Positions 49,279 through 57,514 are shown, counted from the stretch's first letter. The stretch is 64,000 bases of DNA from Sphingobacterium spiritivorum (GCF_016725325.1 NZ_CP068083.1:4154001-4218000), one strand, 5' to 3'. Numbers and translations are program-made. Notes: generated by a model from the sequence alone, not told the origin.

Positions 49279-49929
49279 TTAATAAGCAGCTGTGAAACGC
49301 TTTTTGATAAACTGTGGTTTTTCCAACTCATCGACTATTGCAACAGCTACATCTTCTACAGACAGACGTGAGCGACCTTCGTGATCCGTGACAGGATGAT
49401 CAAGATCTGTGCGATACGTGCCTGTCCGTGTGCCCGGAGAGGCTGGGCTCATCTCAATAGCAGGACTGAATAAAGTCCAGTCCAGGTCATCGGATCTGCG
49501 GATTACTTCGTAGTAATCTGCTGCAGCCAACGCTCCCGGTTTGATCTCTGCCGGAAAATCAGGAGCATCTACAATTCTTGTTCCGGCTTCGGTAAGCAAA
49601 CTACCTGCTCCACCGATTACGATAAATCTCTTGATACCTGCATGTTCTACAGCATCCTGAATGGATCTGGCACCGGCCGTATAATCATCATAAATAGAAG
49701 GATTAGTCCAGCCCGCATTATATGCAGAGATCACCGCATCACTTCCTTTTAGGATAGCCGCCAGCGCATTACTGTCATTGACATCATTTTGTACAGCGAG
49801 AATATGCTCATTTTTCTCTATCTGATCTGTGTTTCTTGCTATAGCGGTTACATGATGTCCTCTATGTACTAATTCTTTTAAGATATGTGAACCTACATAT
49901 CCTGAAGCTCCGATTAATGCTACTTTCAT
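49279..49929 (-). CDS. NAD(P)H-binding epimerase-like protein (YwnB type)
   Basis: Atypical short-chain dehydrogenase of 216 residues. It has the nucleotide motif KVALIGASGYVGSHILKEL at its start, then AVQNDVNDSNALAAILKGSDAVISAYN and KRFIVIGGAGSL. The active-site tyrosine triad of true SDRs is absent, as in NmrA-like and YwnB-like proteins, which may sense redox state. An Rrf2 gene precedes it by 7 bp, the same pair as ywnA-ywnB in Bacillus. Confidence 0.88.
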   Translation of the reverse strand: MKVALIGASGYVGSHILKELVHRGHHVTAIARNTDQIEKNEHILAVQNDVNDSNALAAILKGSDAVISAYNAGWTNPSIYDDYTAGARSIQDAVEHAGIKRFIVIGGAGSLLTEAGTRIVDAPDFPAEIKPGALAAADYYEVIRRSDDLDWTLFSPAIEMSPASPGTRTGTYRTDLDHPVTDHEGRSRLSVEDVAVAIVDELEKPQFIKKRFTAAY

Positions 49930-49936
49930 TTTTTTA

Positions 49937-50353
49937 TTATTTATTGTTAAAATATGAGGATAAATCCTGAATACTGATTTGATTTAAATAGGCAATATGT
50001 TGCTGTTCAATATCGCTGTATACGATTGTAAGATAGTTATTGATGTTTTTTCCCACCGGACAATTAGGATTCGGATTATTGTATTTACCCTTTTCATCTG
50101 ATGCAAGTGTGGCTTTATAGATATCTGCCAGTGTTTTTTTGTTTATGTCTGCTGCTATACGCACACCACCGTTTTTACCTTCTTTACTTATAACAAGCTG
50201 CGCTTCTTTGAGTTTTCTGATTTCTTTACGTACAACTACCGGATTTACATTAATGCTTCCGGCTATATAGTCAGATGAGAGCCACGCATCACGTTCTAGC
50301 ATCAGGAGGGCTATGATATGCGTAGAAGTGGCAAAATGTAAATTACTGAACAT
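49937..50353 (-). CDS. Rrf2-family regulator (YwnA type)
   Basis: Winged-helix regulator of 138 residues. It has the N-terminal ATSTHIIALLMLERDAWLSSDYIAGSINVNPVVVRKEIRKL, followed by EGKNGGVRIAADINKKTLADIYKAT. IscR/NsrR-type iron-sulfur sensors carry three Cys, but this one has only one (NCPVG), so it does not bind such a cluster and resembles YwnA. It is the first gene of a pair with the NmrA-like gene and probably regulates it. An inverted repeat lies upstream of its promoter. Confidence 0.9.
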   Translation of the reverse strand: MFSNLHFATSTHIIALLMLERDAWLSSDYIAGSINVNPVVVRKEIRKLKEAQLVISKEGKNGGVRIAADINKKTLADIYKATLASDEKGKYNNPNPNCPVGKNINNYLTIVYSDIEQQHIAYLNQISIQDLSSYFNNK

Positions 50354-50373
50354 GATTCTTTGTTTTTGTTGTA

Positions 50374-50381
50374 CAAATGTA
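50374..50381 (-). promoter_or_regulatory. -7 promoter element for the Rrf2 pair
   Basis: TACATTTG on the minus strand, exact, 20 nt before the ATG at 50353. Confidence 0.5.
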
Positions 50382-50395
50382 GCAGTTAAAATTAT

Positions 50396-50418
50396 ACTGT
50401 AATAATTTTTGTTACAGT
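50396..50418. promoter_or_regulatory. Inverted repeat, candidate Rrf2 operator
   Basis: ACTGTAA, 9-nt spacer, TTACAGT. It overlaps the expected -33 region of the Rrf2 promoter, a place where binding would repress. Confidence 0.4.
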
Positions 50419-50425
50419 TTTGTGT

Positions 50426-50458
50426 AAAAATTAACCTTCTATGACAATAGAAGGTTAA
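50426..50458 (-). terminator. Intrinsic terminator of the CarboxypepD_reg gene
   Basis: Twelve-pair stem TTAACCTTCTAT / ATAGAAGGTTAA (50431-50442, 50447-50458), T-run on the minus strand. Confidence 0.9.
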
Positions 50459-50463
50459 CCGTT

Positions 50464-51165
50464 TTATTTTTTATTACTTTTATACTTCTTATAGGAATCC
50501 AATACGTAGAGTTTTAGTGTCTCGTCATTCACTGTTTGTATAAAGTCCAGTGATGGTCTGAATTGCTCTCTGAACAATGGAATCTCATCAGCCTCAAGAG
50601 GAGTGAGGGAGGCGATAAGTTTGTCTGAGAATCTGCGATCGATAATTCTGTTATTTTTCTCCAGTACCAGAATATCCAGATTCTTACGTGCTGTCTTTCC
50701 TTTTTTGCCAAAAAGACGGGATGGTGATACGCGTATTCCACCTTGATACTGACTTGCATTTGCTATTTGTCCCTGCTCTTTCGCTTTTTTAATCTCTTCA
50801 TCCAGTCTGGAATCTGTAAGTCGGGTAACCAAAGCTTCATTCAGGACAATAGATTTGCCATCACGCATCATATATACACGTTGTACGCCTTCCTGATACA
50901 GAAAAATGGTATCCGGAGTATAGCCATTAACAAAAAGAGAAAGTCTTTCACCCATTGCGGCATCAATACTGAATTTTCCATCCTTATCAGAAAAAGACTT
51001 AACCGCTGATTTCATGTTTTGTATGCTGACATTGGAGATTGGTTCACTGCTTTCCAAATCGTAGATGATACCGTTTATTTTTTGTGCATAGGTATTGGCT
51101 ACCATTATAAACAGGATTCCGATCATTCCGGATAGTTTCTTCAGTAAAGAGGACTTTAACAGCAT
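50464..51165 (-). CDS. Exported protein with carboxypeptidase regulatory-like domain
   Basis: A 233-residue exported protein. A signal peptide (LSGMIGILFIMVANTYAQ) is followed by a CarboxypepD_reg-like fold (INGIIYDLESSEPISNVSIQN ... FSDKDGKFSIDAAMGERLSLFVNGYTP), and then a region of about 120 residues with basic helices that I do not recognise. The same N-terminal domain precedes TonB-linked receptors, but no barrel is present here. The start at 51165 is chosen because the longer frame would overlap the M1 peptidase gene's end, which lies 38 bp away. Confidence 0.8.
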   Translation of the reverse strand: MLLKSSLLKKLSGMIGILFIMVANTYAQKINGIIYDLESSEPISNVSIQNMKSAVKSFSDKDGKFSIDAAMGERLSLFVNGYTPDTIFLYQEGVQRVYMMRDGKSIVLNEALVTRLTDSRLDEEIKKAKEQGQIANASQYQGGIRVSPSRLFGKKGKTARKNLDILVLEKNNRIIDRRFSDKLIASLTPLEADEIPLFREQFRPSLDFIQTVNDETLKLYVLDSYKKYKSNKK

Positions 51166-51202
51166 AGTACGTTTGATTTTTTTTGTTATAAAAGTACGAA
51201 AT

Positions 51203-53161
51203 CTATTTCTTAGACCAAGTGTTATTTTCGGGATTAATATCCGGGTACACCTGATCAGGATCAATTACGACTGAGCTTAATTCTTCTTTAGAATCTAAAA
51301 GGAAAGTCCAGGAAGTATTGCGTTGCCATATATCCACTGGTAATTTTTTACGTATCTTTTTTCCCGATACCGTTGTTGCTTCTATAACAACAGGCATAGG
51401 TAGCTTTTCAAGATTATCTATGGTAATCAGCGCTCCGTTTGCAGCATTGAATTTTGCATATTCCACTTTTCTGATCGCCTGATCCAGTTTCCAGTTATTG
51501 AGAAACCATCCTCTCCAAAACCACCCGAGATTTTCTCCGGTTACATTTTCGATTGTTCTGAAGAAATCATTCGGTGTAGGATGTTTGAATGCCCAATCGC
51601 GAATGTACGTTCGAAATGCTTCATCAAACCGCTCTGCACCAATTACTTCATCCCGTAATAAACGCAATCCAAAACCTGGTTTGTAATAAACCAGTGTGCC
51701 AATATTGCGTTCCTGCATATTTTGTGGTGTAGACATGATTGGTTCCAGTGAACTTGAATTGAATCCCTGAGCCATTTTATTCCGGCTACCTATACTTTTA
51801 TCATATTCACCTTTATTAAATGCTTCACGAGATAATCCATTTATAAATGTATTAAATCCTTCATCCATCCATCCGTGAAGCCGTTCATTGGAACCGACTA
51901 TCATAGGAAACCAGTTGTGTCCGAATTCGTGATCCGTTACTCCCCATAATCCTGCGTTTTTGGCGGAGGAACCACAAAATGATAATGCCGGATATTCCAT
52001 ACCACCTACATTGGAAGCTACATTGACAGCTACGGGATAAGGATATTCAAACCATTTTTCTGAATAATATTCTATAGAAGACTTGGTATACTCAGTAGAA
52101 CGGGCCCAGGCTTGCTGTCCGTCGCTTTCCTTTGGATAAGCTGATATGGCTAATGATTTTCTTCCACTTGGAAGATTGATTTTTGCTGCATCAATAATAA
52201 ATGCTTTAGAAGATGCCCATGCAACGTCTCTGGCATTTTTTAAAGTATATTTCCATGTCAGTTCTTTCTTTGCCGGTCTGGAGTTCTTATTTGCGACTTC
52301 AGCAGCACTACGGATGATCACGGTCTGATCTGAAGATTGTGCCTGCTGGTAGCGTTTGAATTGTTCAGCAGTCCATACTTCCTGAGGATTGAGCAGTTCG
52401 CCTCCCATGACGACTATATGATCAGCAGGCGCAGTGATTTCCACATTAAAATCCCCATATTCCAAGTAAAATTCTCCCGGACCGGAATAGGGATCTGTAT
52501 TCCATCCTAATATATCATCATAAACGGCCATACGCGGATACCACTGAGCGATAGCATAAATGTCTCCTGCTGCAGTGGGTAGAATTCCGGTTCTGTCGGC
52601 GCCATATTGCGGTACTGTATAGGAATAGTCAATGGTAAACTGTATTTGTCCTCCTTTTGGATTCAGCGCTTGAGGCAGAGTAATTTTCATACGCGTGTCA
52701 GACACTTCGTATTTCAGATCTTTCCCATTAAGCTGAACCGAAGAAAGGTTGTAACCTCCCTCAAACTGTGATGCAGCATCACCGTATCGGCTATTATTCT
52801 GAGGAACGGTGCTCTGTCCTCTGGAATCACTTTTAAACAGATTCTGATCAAGTTGAAGCCAGATATAATCCAGCCGGTCCGGGCTATTGTTGGTATACGT
52901 AATCGTTACGCTGCCGCTTACTTTTTTATCGGTATCATTTAACCTGGCCTTTATGCTGTAACTGGCAGCATTTTGCCAGTACTGATCTCCTGGCTTACCA
53001 CTCGCAGAACGGTAGGAGTTGCCATTGGAAGTATAAAACTGCGGACTGAACGCTTGTGTATAGTTATATCGGGTTGTGTTGTCCTGGGCGACAGTCTCAT
53101 TCAATTGAGCACAGATCAATGCTAATGCTAAAGAAATCCCGGCACAAGATTTTTTATTCAT
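51203..53161 (-). CDS. M1-family metallopeptidase, exported
   Basis: Zinc aminopeptidase-like enzyme of 652 residues. The signal peptide is at the N terminus (GISLALALICAQLNETVAQ). The M1 fold has a beta domain to about 290, then GGMEYPALSF (the substrate-binding GxMEN variant), HEFGHNW with His411, Glu412 and His415, and WMDEGFNTFI with the third ligand and catalytic Tyr in the region that follows. It acts on peptides outside the cytoplasm. The small ArsC-like gene precedes it by 20 bp; the CarboxypepD_reg gene follows by 37 bp. Confidence 0.93.
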   Translation of the reverse strand: MNKKSCAGISLALALICAQLNETVAQDNTTRYNYTQAFSPQFYTSNGNSYRSASGKPGDQYWQNAASYSIKARLNDTDKKVSGSVTITYTNNSPDRLDYIWLQLDQNLFKSDSRGQSTVPQNNSRYGDAASQFEGGYNLSSVQLNGKDLKYEVSDTRMKITLPQALNPKGGQIQFTIDYSYTVPQYGADRTGILPTAAGDIYAIAQWYPRMAVYDDILGWNTDPYSGPGEFYLEYGDFNVEITAPADHIVVMGGELLNPQEVWTAEQFKRYQQAQSSDQTVIIRSAAEVANKNSRPAKKELTWKYTLKNARDVAWASSKAFIIDAAKINLPSGRKSLAISAYPKESDGQQAWARSTEYTKSSIEYYSEKWFEYPYPVAVNVASNVGGMEYPALSFCGSSAKNAGLWGVTDHEFGHNWFPMIVGSNERLHGWMDEGFNTFINGLSREAFNKGEYDKSIGSRNKMAQGFNSSSLEPIMSTPQNMQERNIGTLVYYKPGFGLRLLRDEVIGAERFDEAFRTYIRDWAFKHPTPNDFFRTIENVTGENLGWFWRGWFLNNWKLDQAIRKVEYAKFNAANGALITIDNLEKLPMPVVIEATTVSGKKIRKKLPVDIWQRNTSWTFLLDSKEELSSVVIDPDQVYPDINPENNTWSKK

Positions 53162-53181
53162 GGGCTATTTATAAATTGGAA

Positions 53182-53529
53182 TTATTTCAATTTCTGATTG
53201 TATTCTTCCTCGTCAAACCCTAAAATCAAACCTGAACTGTACTCAATTACAGGTCTTTTGATCATACTGGTATTTGATATAAGTGTTTTATTGGCAGAAG
53301 AAGCATCTGTAACAGCCTCTTTTTCCTCATCCGTCAGTTTTTTCCAGGTTGTTCCTTTTTTGTTGACTAATTTTTCCCAGTCGACCTGTTTTTCCCATTT
53401 TTTTAATTGTTCATCTGTTACTCCTTCTTTCTTGAAATCGTGAAAGGTGTAATCGAGTTTATGATCAGCCAGATAATCGAGGGCTTTTTTTACTGTATTG
53501 CAGTTTTTTATTCCGTAAACGTGAAGCAT
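53182..53529 (-). CDS. ArsC/Spx-like thioredoxin-fold protein
   Basis: A 115-residue protein with the glutaredoxin-like ArsC fold. It starts HVYGIKNCNTVKKALDYLA with a lone Cys10 in a CN motif, then YTFHDFKKEGV and KRPVIEYSSGLILGFDEEEYNQKL. YffB-like proteins of this family have an unclear role; true arsenate reductase or Spx activity is not shown. It precedes the M1 peptidase gene by 20 bp. Confidence 0.88.
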   Translation of the reverse strand: MLHVYGIKNCNTVKKALDYLADHKLDYTFHDFKKEGVTDEQLKKWEKQVDWEKLVNKKGTTWKKLTDEEKEAVTDASSANKTLISNTSMIKRPVIEYSSGLILGFDEEEYNQKLK

Positions 53530-53560
53530 AATATTGAAAGACTTAAATATGGTAATATTT

Positions 53561-53568
53561 CAAATATA
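53561..53568 (-). promoter_or_regulatory. -7 promoter element for the ArsC-like gene
   Basis: TATATTTG on the minus strand, exact, 31 nt before the ATG at 53529. Confidence 0.45.
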
Positions 53569-53649
53569 TTATTTTTAGTTGTAATAGTCTTTTCCCTTTC
53601 GGATAAATAATGTCACCTTTGTATTACGATTGTTTTGTGTCCTGTAATC

Positions 53650-53685
53650 TTTGTAAACCTGCGGGAGATGGTGTAACTTTTACAC
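53650..53685 (+). promoter_or_regulatory. fba promoter with overlapping palindrome
   Basis: TTTG at 53650-53653, a 20-nt spacer and TAACTTTT at 53674-53681 (seven of eight). The perfect inverted repeat GTGTAA-CTT-TTACAC (53671-53685) covers the -7 region, as an operator would. The leader to the fba ATG is about 85 nt. Confidence 0.45.
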
Positions 53686-53772
53686 TATATGATTAGGAGT
53701 AGTTAAAAATTATTTTTAACTTAGGACCACAAAATAAAGAGGAACAGAATCAATAAATTTTAAAACAATACA

Positions 53773-54852
53773 ATGAGCCTAAAAGATTTTAAAGGTGTGT
53801 TGACCGGCGATCAAGTTCAAGAGTTATTTGAAATTGCTAAAAAACACAAATTCGCATTACCGGCAGTTAATATTATCGGTACTAATTCTATTAATGCTGT
53901 AATGGAAACAGCGAAAGCTGTTAATTCTCCTGTTATTATCCAACTTTCAAACGGAGGAGCACAATTCTATGCAGGAAAAACTTTAAATAATGACAATTTA
54001 AAGGCTTGCGTATTAGGAGCAGTTTCTGCAGCACAGCATGTTCATCTTTTGGCTGAACACTATGGTGTAGCTGTAATTTTGCATACAGATCATGCAGCTA
54101 AAAAATTATTGCCCTGGATAGACGGATTGTTAGATGCAGGTGAGAAATTCTTTGCTCAACACGGTAAACCTTTATTCTCTTCTCACATGCTGGATCTTTC
54201 TGAAGAGCCAATAGAAGAAAATCTTGAGATCTCTAAAAAATATCTGGAGCGTATGAAACCGCTTGGTATGACCATTGAAATTGAACTTGGTGTAACCGGA
54301 GGTGAAGAAGACGGTGTGGACAACTCTGATGTTGACAGCTCCAAATTATATACTCAACCGGAAGAAGTAGCATATGCATTTGAAGAATTATCTAAAATTT
54401 CTGACAAATTCACTGTTGCTGCAGCTTTTGGTAATGTACATGGTGTATACAAGCCGGGAAATGTAAAATTACAGCCTGTTATTTTGCATAATTCTCAGGA
54501 GTATGTAAAAGAAAAATTCGGATTGAATGCAGAGAAGCCAGTTAATTTTGTATTCCACGGGGGGTCAGGTTCTTCTGCTGAAGAAATCGAAGAAGCGATC
54601 TCATACGGAGCGATCAAGATGAATATCGATACCGATATGCAGTGGGCCTTCTGGGATGGAGTTCGCGGATATGAAGCTAAGAACCATGATTATTTACAAG
54701 GACAGATCGGCAATCCGGAAGGAGCAGATTCACCAAACAAAAAATACTACGATCCGCGTGTATGGTTGCGTAAAGGTGAAGAAGCTTTTGTAACTCGTCT
54801 TACACAGGCTTTCGAAGAATTAAACGCTGTTGACGTAAACAGCAAATTGTAA
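53773..54852 (+). CDS. fbaA: Class II fructose-bisphosphate aldolase
   Basis: Zinc enzyme of glycolysis and gluconeogenesis that cleaves fructose 1,6-bisphosphate; 359 residues, the long class IIA form. It shows VAVILHTDHAAKKLLPW with the zinc His and catalytic Asp, TIEIELGVTGGEEDGVDNS, FGNVHGVYKPGNVKL, FVFHGGSGS and MNIDTDMQWAFWDG. It is a single gene with promoter and terminator of its own. Confidence 0.96.
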   Translation: MSLKDFKGVLTGDQVQELFEIAKKHKFALPAVNIIGTNSINAVMETAKAVNSPVIIQLSNGGAQFYAGKTLNNDNLKACVLGAVSAAQHVHLLAEHYGVAVILHTDHAAKKLLPWIDGLLDAGEKFFAQHGKPLFSSHMLDLSEEPIEENLEISKKYLERMKPLGMTIEIELGVTGGEEDGVDNSDVDSSKLYTQPEEVAYAFEELSKISDKFTVAAAFGNVHGVYKPGNVKLQPVILHNSQEYVKEKFGLNAEKPVNFVFHGGSGSSAEEIEEAISYGAIKMNIDTDMQWAFWDGVRGYEAKNHDYLQGQIGNPEGADSPNKKYYDPRVWLRKGEEAFVTRLTQAFEELNAVDVNSKL

Positions 54853-54903
54853 TCTGTATTGCTCTGCTTCATGCAGAAAATGTATAGTATTATTAAATAT
54901 GTT

Positions 54904-54936
54904 AAAAAAGCTCAATTCTAAGGATTGAGCTTTTTT
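54904..54936 (+). terminator. Intrinsic terminator of fbaA
   Basis: AAAAAAGCTCAAT / ATTGAGCTTTTTT stem with a 7-nt loop, followed by T-run. Confidence 0.92.
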
Positions 54937-54981
54937 ATTGCCTTTTTATTTTCTAACTTTCCTTTGATCAAGAAAGAAGTT

Positions 54982-55863
54982 ATGTATCAGCAGCGGTTTT
55001 TGAATTTTTTGCGTTTTGAGAAGCGGTATTCTAATCACACGATTGAAGCTTATACACATGAATTAGATGTTTATTTTACTTTTCTTCAGGATCAGGCCAT
55101 TCCCGAGAACGAAGCTGATCATCGGGTTATACGACTTTATCTTTCCCATCTGATGGAAGGTGGGCGGCAGGCAACTTCTGTAAACCGTTCTATTTCAGCT
55201 TTACGTACTTATTATAAGTTTTTACAACGGGAATCTTTGACAGATCAGAATCCTTTGACTTTAATCAAAGCATTAAAAACCCCGAAGAAATTACCATCTG
55301 TCATGGAGAAAGATAAGATGGTTGGTCTTCTGGATCAGATGGAAGGCACTGTAGATTCTTTCACTGATGAGCGGGACTATTTGGTTTTGGAACTGCTTTT
55401 TGGAACAGGTATACGTTTGACAGAGTTATTACAAATAAAGATTACGGATATTGATTTTTATAATAAAAATATCCTTATATTAGGAAAGAGGAACAAGGAA
55501 AGACTTGTTCCGGTCAACCATACACTTTTAGAAAAACTAAAGATTTATATCCAGCAATTGGATAATCAAAAAAAAGACAACAAAACTGCGTTCTTAATTG
55601 TTACTAAAGAAGGGAAGCAGGCATATCCTAAGATGATCTACCGGATCGTTCATCGGTATTTAAGCCTGATCTCGACACAGCGTAAAAAAAGCCCGCATGT
55701 ATTGCGGCATACATTTGCTACAGCTCTGCTGGATAACGGAGCAGATCTGAATGCAATAAAAGAGTTATTGGGACATGCCGGATTGGCGGCCACTCAGGTG
55801 TATACGCACAACTCGGTAGAGAGATTAAAATCAGTTTACAAACAAGCCCATCCAAAGGCTTAA
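54982..55863 (+). CDS. xerC: Tyrosine recombinase, XerC-like
   Basis: Site-specific recombinase of 293 residues for resolving chromosome dimers at dif. It has an N-terminal SAM-like core-binding domain (FLNFLRFEKRYSNHTIEAYTHEL) and the catalytic domain with GTGIRLTELLQ (Arg145), SPHVLRHTFATALLDNGADL (His-x-x-Arg), LGHAGLAATQVYTH and the nucleophile Tyr274. The frame is open 19 codons upstream into the fba terminator; the ATG at 54982 is the natural start. hpf follows by 14 bp, a coupling often seen in Bacteroidota. Confidence 0.92.
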   Translation: MYQQRFLNFLRFEKRYSNHTIEAYTHELDVYFTFLQDQAIPENEADHRVIRLYLSHLMEGGRQATSVNRSISALRTYYKFLQRESLTDQNPLTLIKALKTPKKLPSVMEKDKMVGLLDQMEGTVDSFTDERDYLVLELLFGTGIRLTELLQIKITDIDFYNKNILILGKRNKERLVPVNHTLLEKLKIYIQQLDNQKKDNKTAFLIVTKEGKQAYPKMIYRIVHRYLSLISTQRKKSPHVLRHTFATALLDNGADLNAIKELLGHAGLAATQVYTHNSVERLKSVYKQAHPKA

Positions 55864-55865
55864 AA

Positions 55866-55873
55866 AAAGGAGG
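55866..55873 (+). promoter_or_regulatory. Full-strength Shine-Dalgarno sequence of hpf
   Basis: AAAGGAGG, complete complement of the 16S 3' end, four nucleotides before the hpf ATG. Such sites are rare in this phylum, in which ribosomes largely ignore them. Confidence 0.8.
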
Positions 55874-55877
55874 AAAA

Positions 55878-56222
55878 ATGAACATTACTGTGCAATCCAT
55901 TAAATTTGATGCAGATCAAAAACTTGTAGATTTCATTAAAAAGAAAACATCTAAGTTAGAGCAGTTTTTAGACAGCATAATCGAAGGCGTATGTTATCTG
56001 AGACTGGAGAATGTAGACGACGAAGAAAATAAGGTGGTAGAACTAAAATTGAATATTCCGGGAAATCAATTGTTTGCCAAAGCACAGGCAAAGAGCTTTG
56101 AAGAAGCAACAGATGTCGCTGTGGAATCCATTAGAAGACAGATTAACAAACATAAAACGAAAACACGAACTGCTACGAGCAATCATAAAGAATTACTCAA
56201 TTCGGAAGAGGAAGAGTATTAA
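55878..56222 (+). CDS. hpf: Ribosome hibernation / RaiA-type factor
   Basis: A 114-residue protein of the HPF/RaiA (sigma-54 modulation, S30AE) family, which binds idle ribosomes at the decoding site and silences them. It starts MNITVQSIKFDADQKLVDFI and has the basic region IRRQINKHKTKTR with a charged tail; this is the short form. It lies 14 bp after xerC and is led by a perfect Shine-Dalgarno site. The hairpin at 56242-56265 ends the transcript. Confidence 0.93.
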   Translation: MNITVQSIKFDADQKLVDFIKKKTSKLEQFLDSIIEGVCYLRLENVDDEENKVVELKLNIPGNQLFAKAQAKSFEEATDVAVESIRRQINKHKTKTRTATSNHKELLNSEEEEY

Positions 56223-56241
56223 CATTTTAACACTTTTAGAG

Positions 56242-56272
56242 AAGGCTAACCCTACGGTTAGCCTTTTTTATT
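56242..56272 (+). terminator. Intrinsic terminator of xerC-hpf
   Basis: AAGGCTAAC / GTTAGCCTT stem with loop CCTACG, followed by T-run. Confidence 0.92.
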
Positions 56273-56367
56273 TAGAATAAATTGAAATAATAAACGAATT
56301 TATTTGGATTCAATCTTAATAGTCATTACATTCGCATTGTATTAATTTTATCGATCGGATATCAGGT

Positions 56368-56751
56368 ATGTCAATGATAGCAAAAATTTGTCCTTTAGCT
56401 GAAGTAGAAGAGGTCTTTATGACCGCTCAGGGTGCGGTGTATCAGTGTAGCAGAAAAAATAACTACTGGCTGGATTTTCAGGATAAGACAACGTCTTTCA
56501 GTGTATCAGATTTCTTTTGTTTTAAAAGAAAAGTAGATGCTATAGATGTTGATGCTATGCTTCATGATGCTTCACGTACTTCTGATTTTGAGATTATTAT
56601 GCCTTTCCGCACAGAAAGATGCTTTATATTGTCCGTACAGGATGTTCTTGACCTGAGAGAAATTCTGAATGGTGCCAAATTTATGATTGAACTGAATAGT
56701 GTAGTCAGATCCTGTTTACGTACCTGCCCTGCACCTGTTCTGGTCGGATAA
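56368..56751 (+). CDS. Conserved-looking soluble protein, function unknown
   Basis: A 127-residue cytosolic-looking protein with six Cys (including CSRKNNYW, SDFFCFKRKV, SCLRTCPAP near the end). It has no signal peptide. The layout, an early Gln-Cys motif with YWLDF and a predicted beta-rich core, resembles the small Bacteroidota family DUF6686, but that assignment is uncertain. It precedes ferritin by 179 bp on the same strand; the intergenic part carries a palindrome and an exact promoter element, so the two are likely separate transcripts. A tie to iron is only a guess from position. Confidence 0.65.
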   Translation: MSMIAKICPLAEVEEVFMTAQGAVYQCSRKNNYWLDFQDKTTSFSVSDFFCFKRKVDAIDVDAMLHDASRTSDFEIIMPFRTERCFILSVQDVLDLREILNGAKFMIELNSVVRSCLRTCPAPVLVG

Positions 56752-56795
56752 GTCTTCTTTGTAATTGTATTGATTCTAAATAAGTTAGCGTTAAA

Positions 56796-56812
56796 AAGTC
56801 TAATTTAGACTT
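56796..56812. promoter_or_regulatory. Palindrome upstream of ferritin, candidate metal-regulator site
   Basis: AAGTCTAA-T-TTAGACTT, a perfect 17-bp palindrome, 45 nt before the -7 element of the ferritin gene. The sequence has the TTAG..CTAA look of DtxR/MntR-type boxes. Confidence 0.4.
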
Positions 56813-56856
56813 AATTTGTATTGTACTTTTTTTATACTAACTGCATAACTTCGTTG

Positions 56857-56864
56857 TACCTTTG
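56857..56864 (+). promoter_or_regulatory. -7 promoter element for ferritin
   Basis: TACCTTTG, exact, giving a leader of about 60 nt to the ATG at 56931. Confidence 0.55.
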
Positions 56865-56930
56865 TATCAAAGGAAAGCGAATATGTGTCTTTCCACATTA
56901 ATGTTTAACAGAATTTTAAAATATACTAAT

Positions 56931-57458
56931 ATGAAAGATTTATTGAAATTAAAATCATCTCTGGCACAAGAGATCGAAAATATATTAAATGCACAAATTA
57001 AAGTTGAAGCTCATTCTTCAGCACTTTACCTGGCTATGTCTTCATGGTGTGATGATCAGGGTTTGGATTTCAGTTCAGATTTTTTCGCAAAACAGTCTAA
57101 TGAAGAGCGTGAGCATATGTTGAAATTATTCAACTACATCAACAATAGAGGTGGTCGTGCAGTGTCTCCTGAAATTACAGGTATTCCTACAGACTTCGAA
57201 TCATTCAGAAGCGTGTTTGAGCAAACACTTGAGCAGGAAATGTTTGTTACTGAGCAATTCAATCAGATTGCTGACAAATGTATGAAAGCTAAAGATTATG
57301 TTACTTTTAACTTTGTTCAGTGGTTCCTTGAGGAGCAGGTGGAAGAAGAGTATGTAGCAAGACGTATTCTGGAAATGTTTGATGTCATTGGTGAAGAAGG
57401 AACAGGACGTTGGGAAATTGACAAACACGTAAACAAAGTAGCACTTGGTGCAGAATAA
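56931..57458 (+). CDS. ftnA: Ferritin
   Basis: Iron-storage protein of 175 residues. It has the four-helix ferritin fold: KVEAHSSALYLAMSSWCDDQG with ferroxidase Glu, QSNEEREHMLKLFNYINNRGG with Glu and His, TLEQEMFVTEQFNQIADKC and FVQWFLEEQVEEEYVARRI with the second iron ligands. The longer frame from 56862 begins inside the -7 element, so the start is the ATG at 56931. It protects against free iron and stores it; a putative metal-responsive palindrome lies upstream. Confidence 0.95.
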   Translation: MKDLLKLKSSLAQEIENILNAQIKVEAHSSALYLAMSSWCDDQGLDFSSDFFAKQSNEEREHMLKLFNYINNRGGRAVSPEITGIPTDFESFRSVFEQTLEQEMFVTEQFNQIADKCMKAKDYVTFNFVQWFLEEQVEEEYVARRILEMFDVIGEEGTGRWEIDKHVNKVALGAE

Positions 57459-57480
57459 TATTTAATAGTTAGAATACTGA

Positions 57481-57514
57481 AAGAGGATACCCGAAAGGTA
57501 TCCTCTTTTTGTTT
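57481..57514 (+). terminator. Intrinsic terminator of ferritin
   Basis: AAAGAGGATACC / GGTATCCTCTTT stem with a five-base loop and T-run. Confidence 0.92.

Noticed and set aside
54925..54981. N-terminal extension of XerC
   Set aside because: It begins in the fbaA terminator stem and from TTG; the ATG at 54982 is normal.
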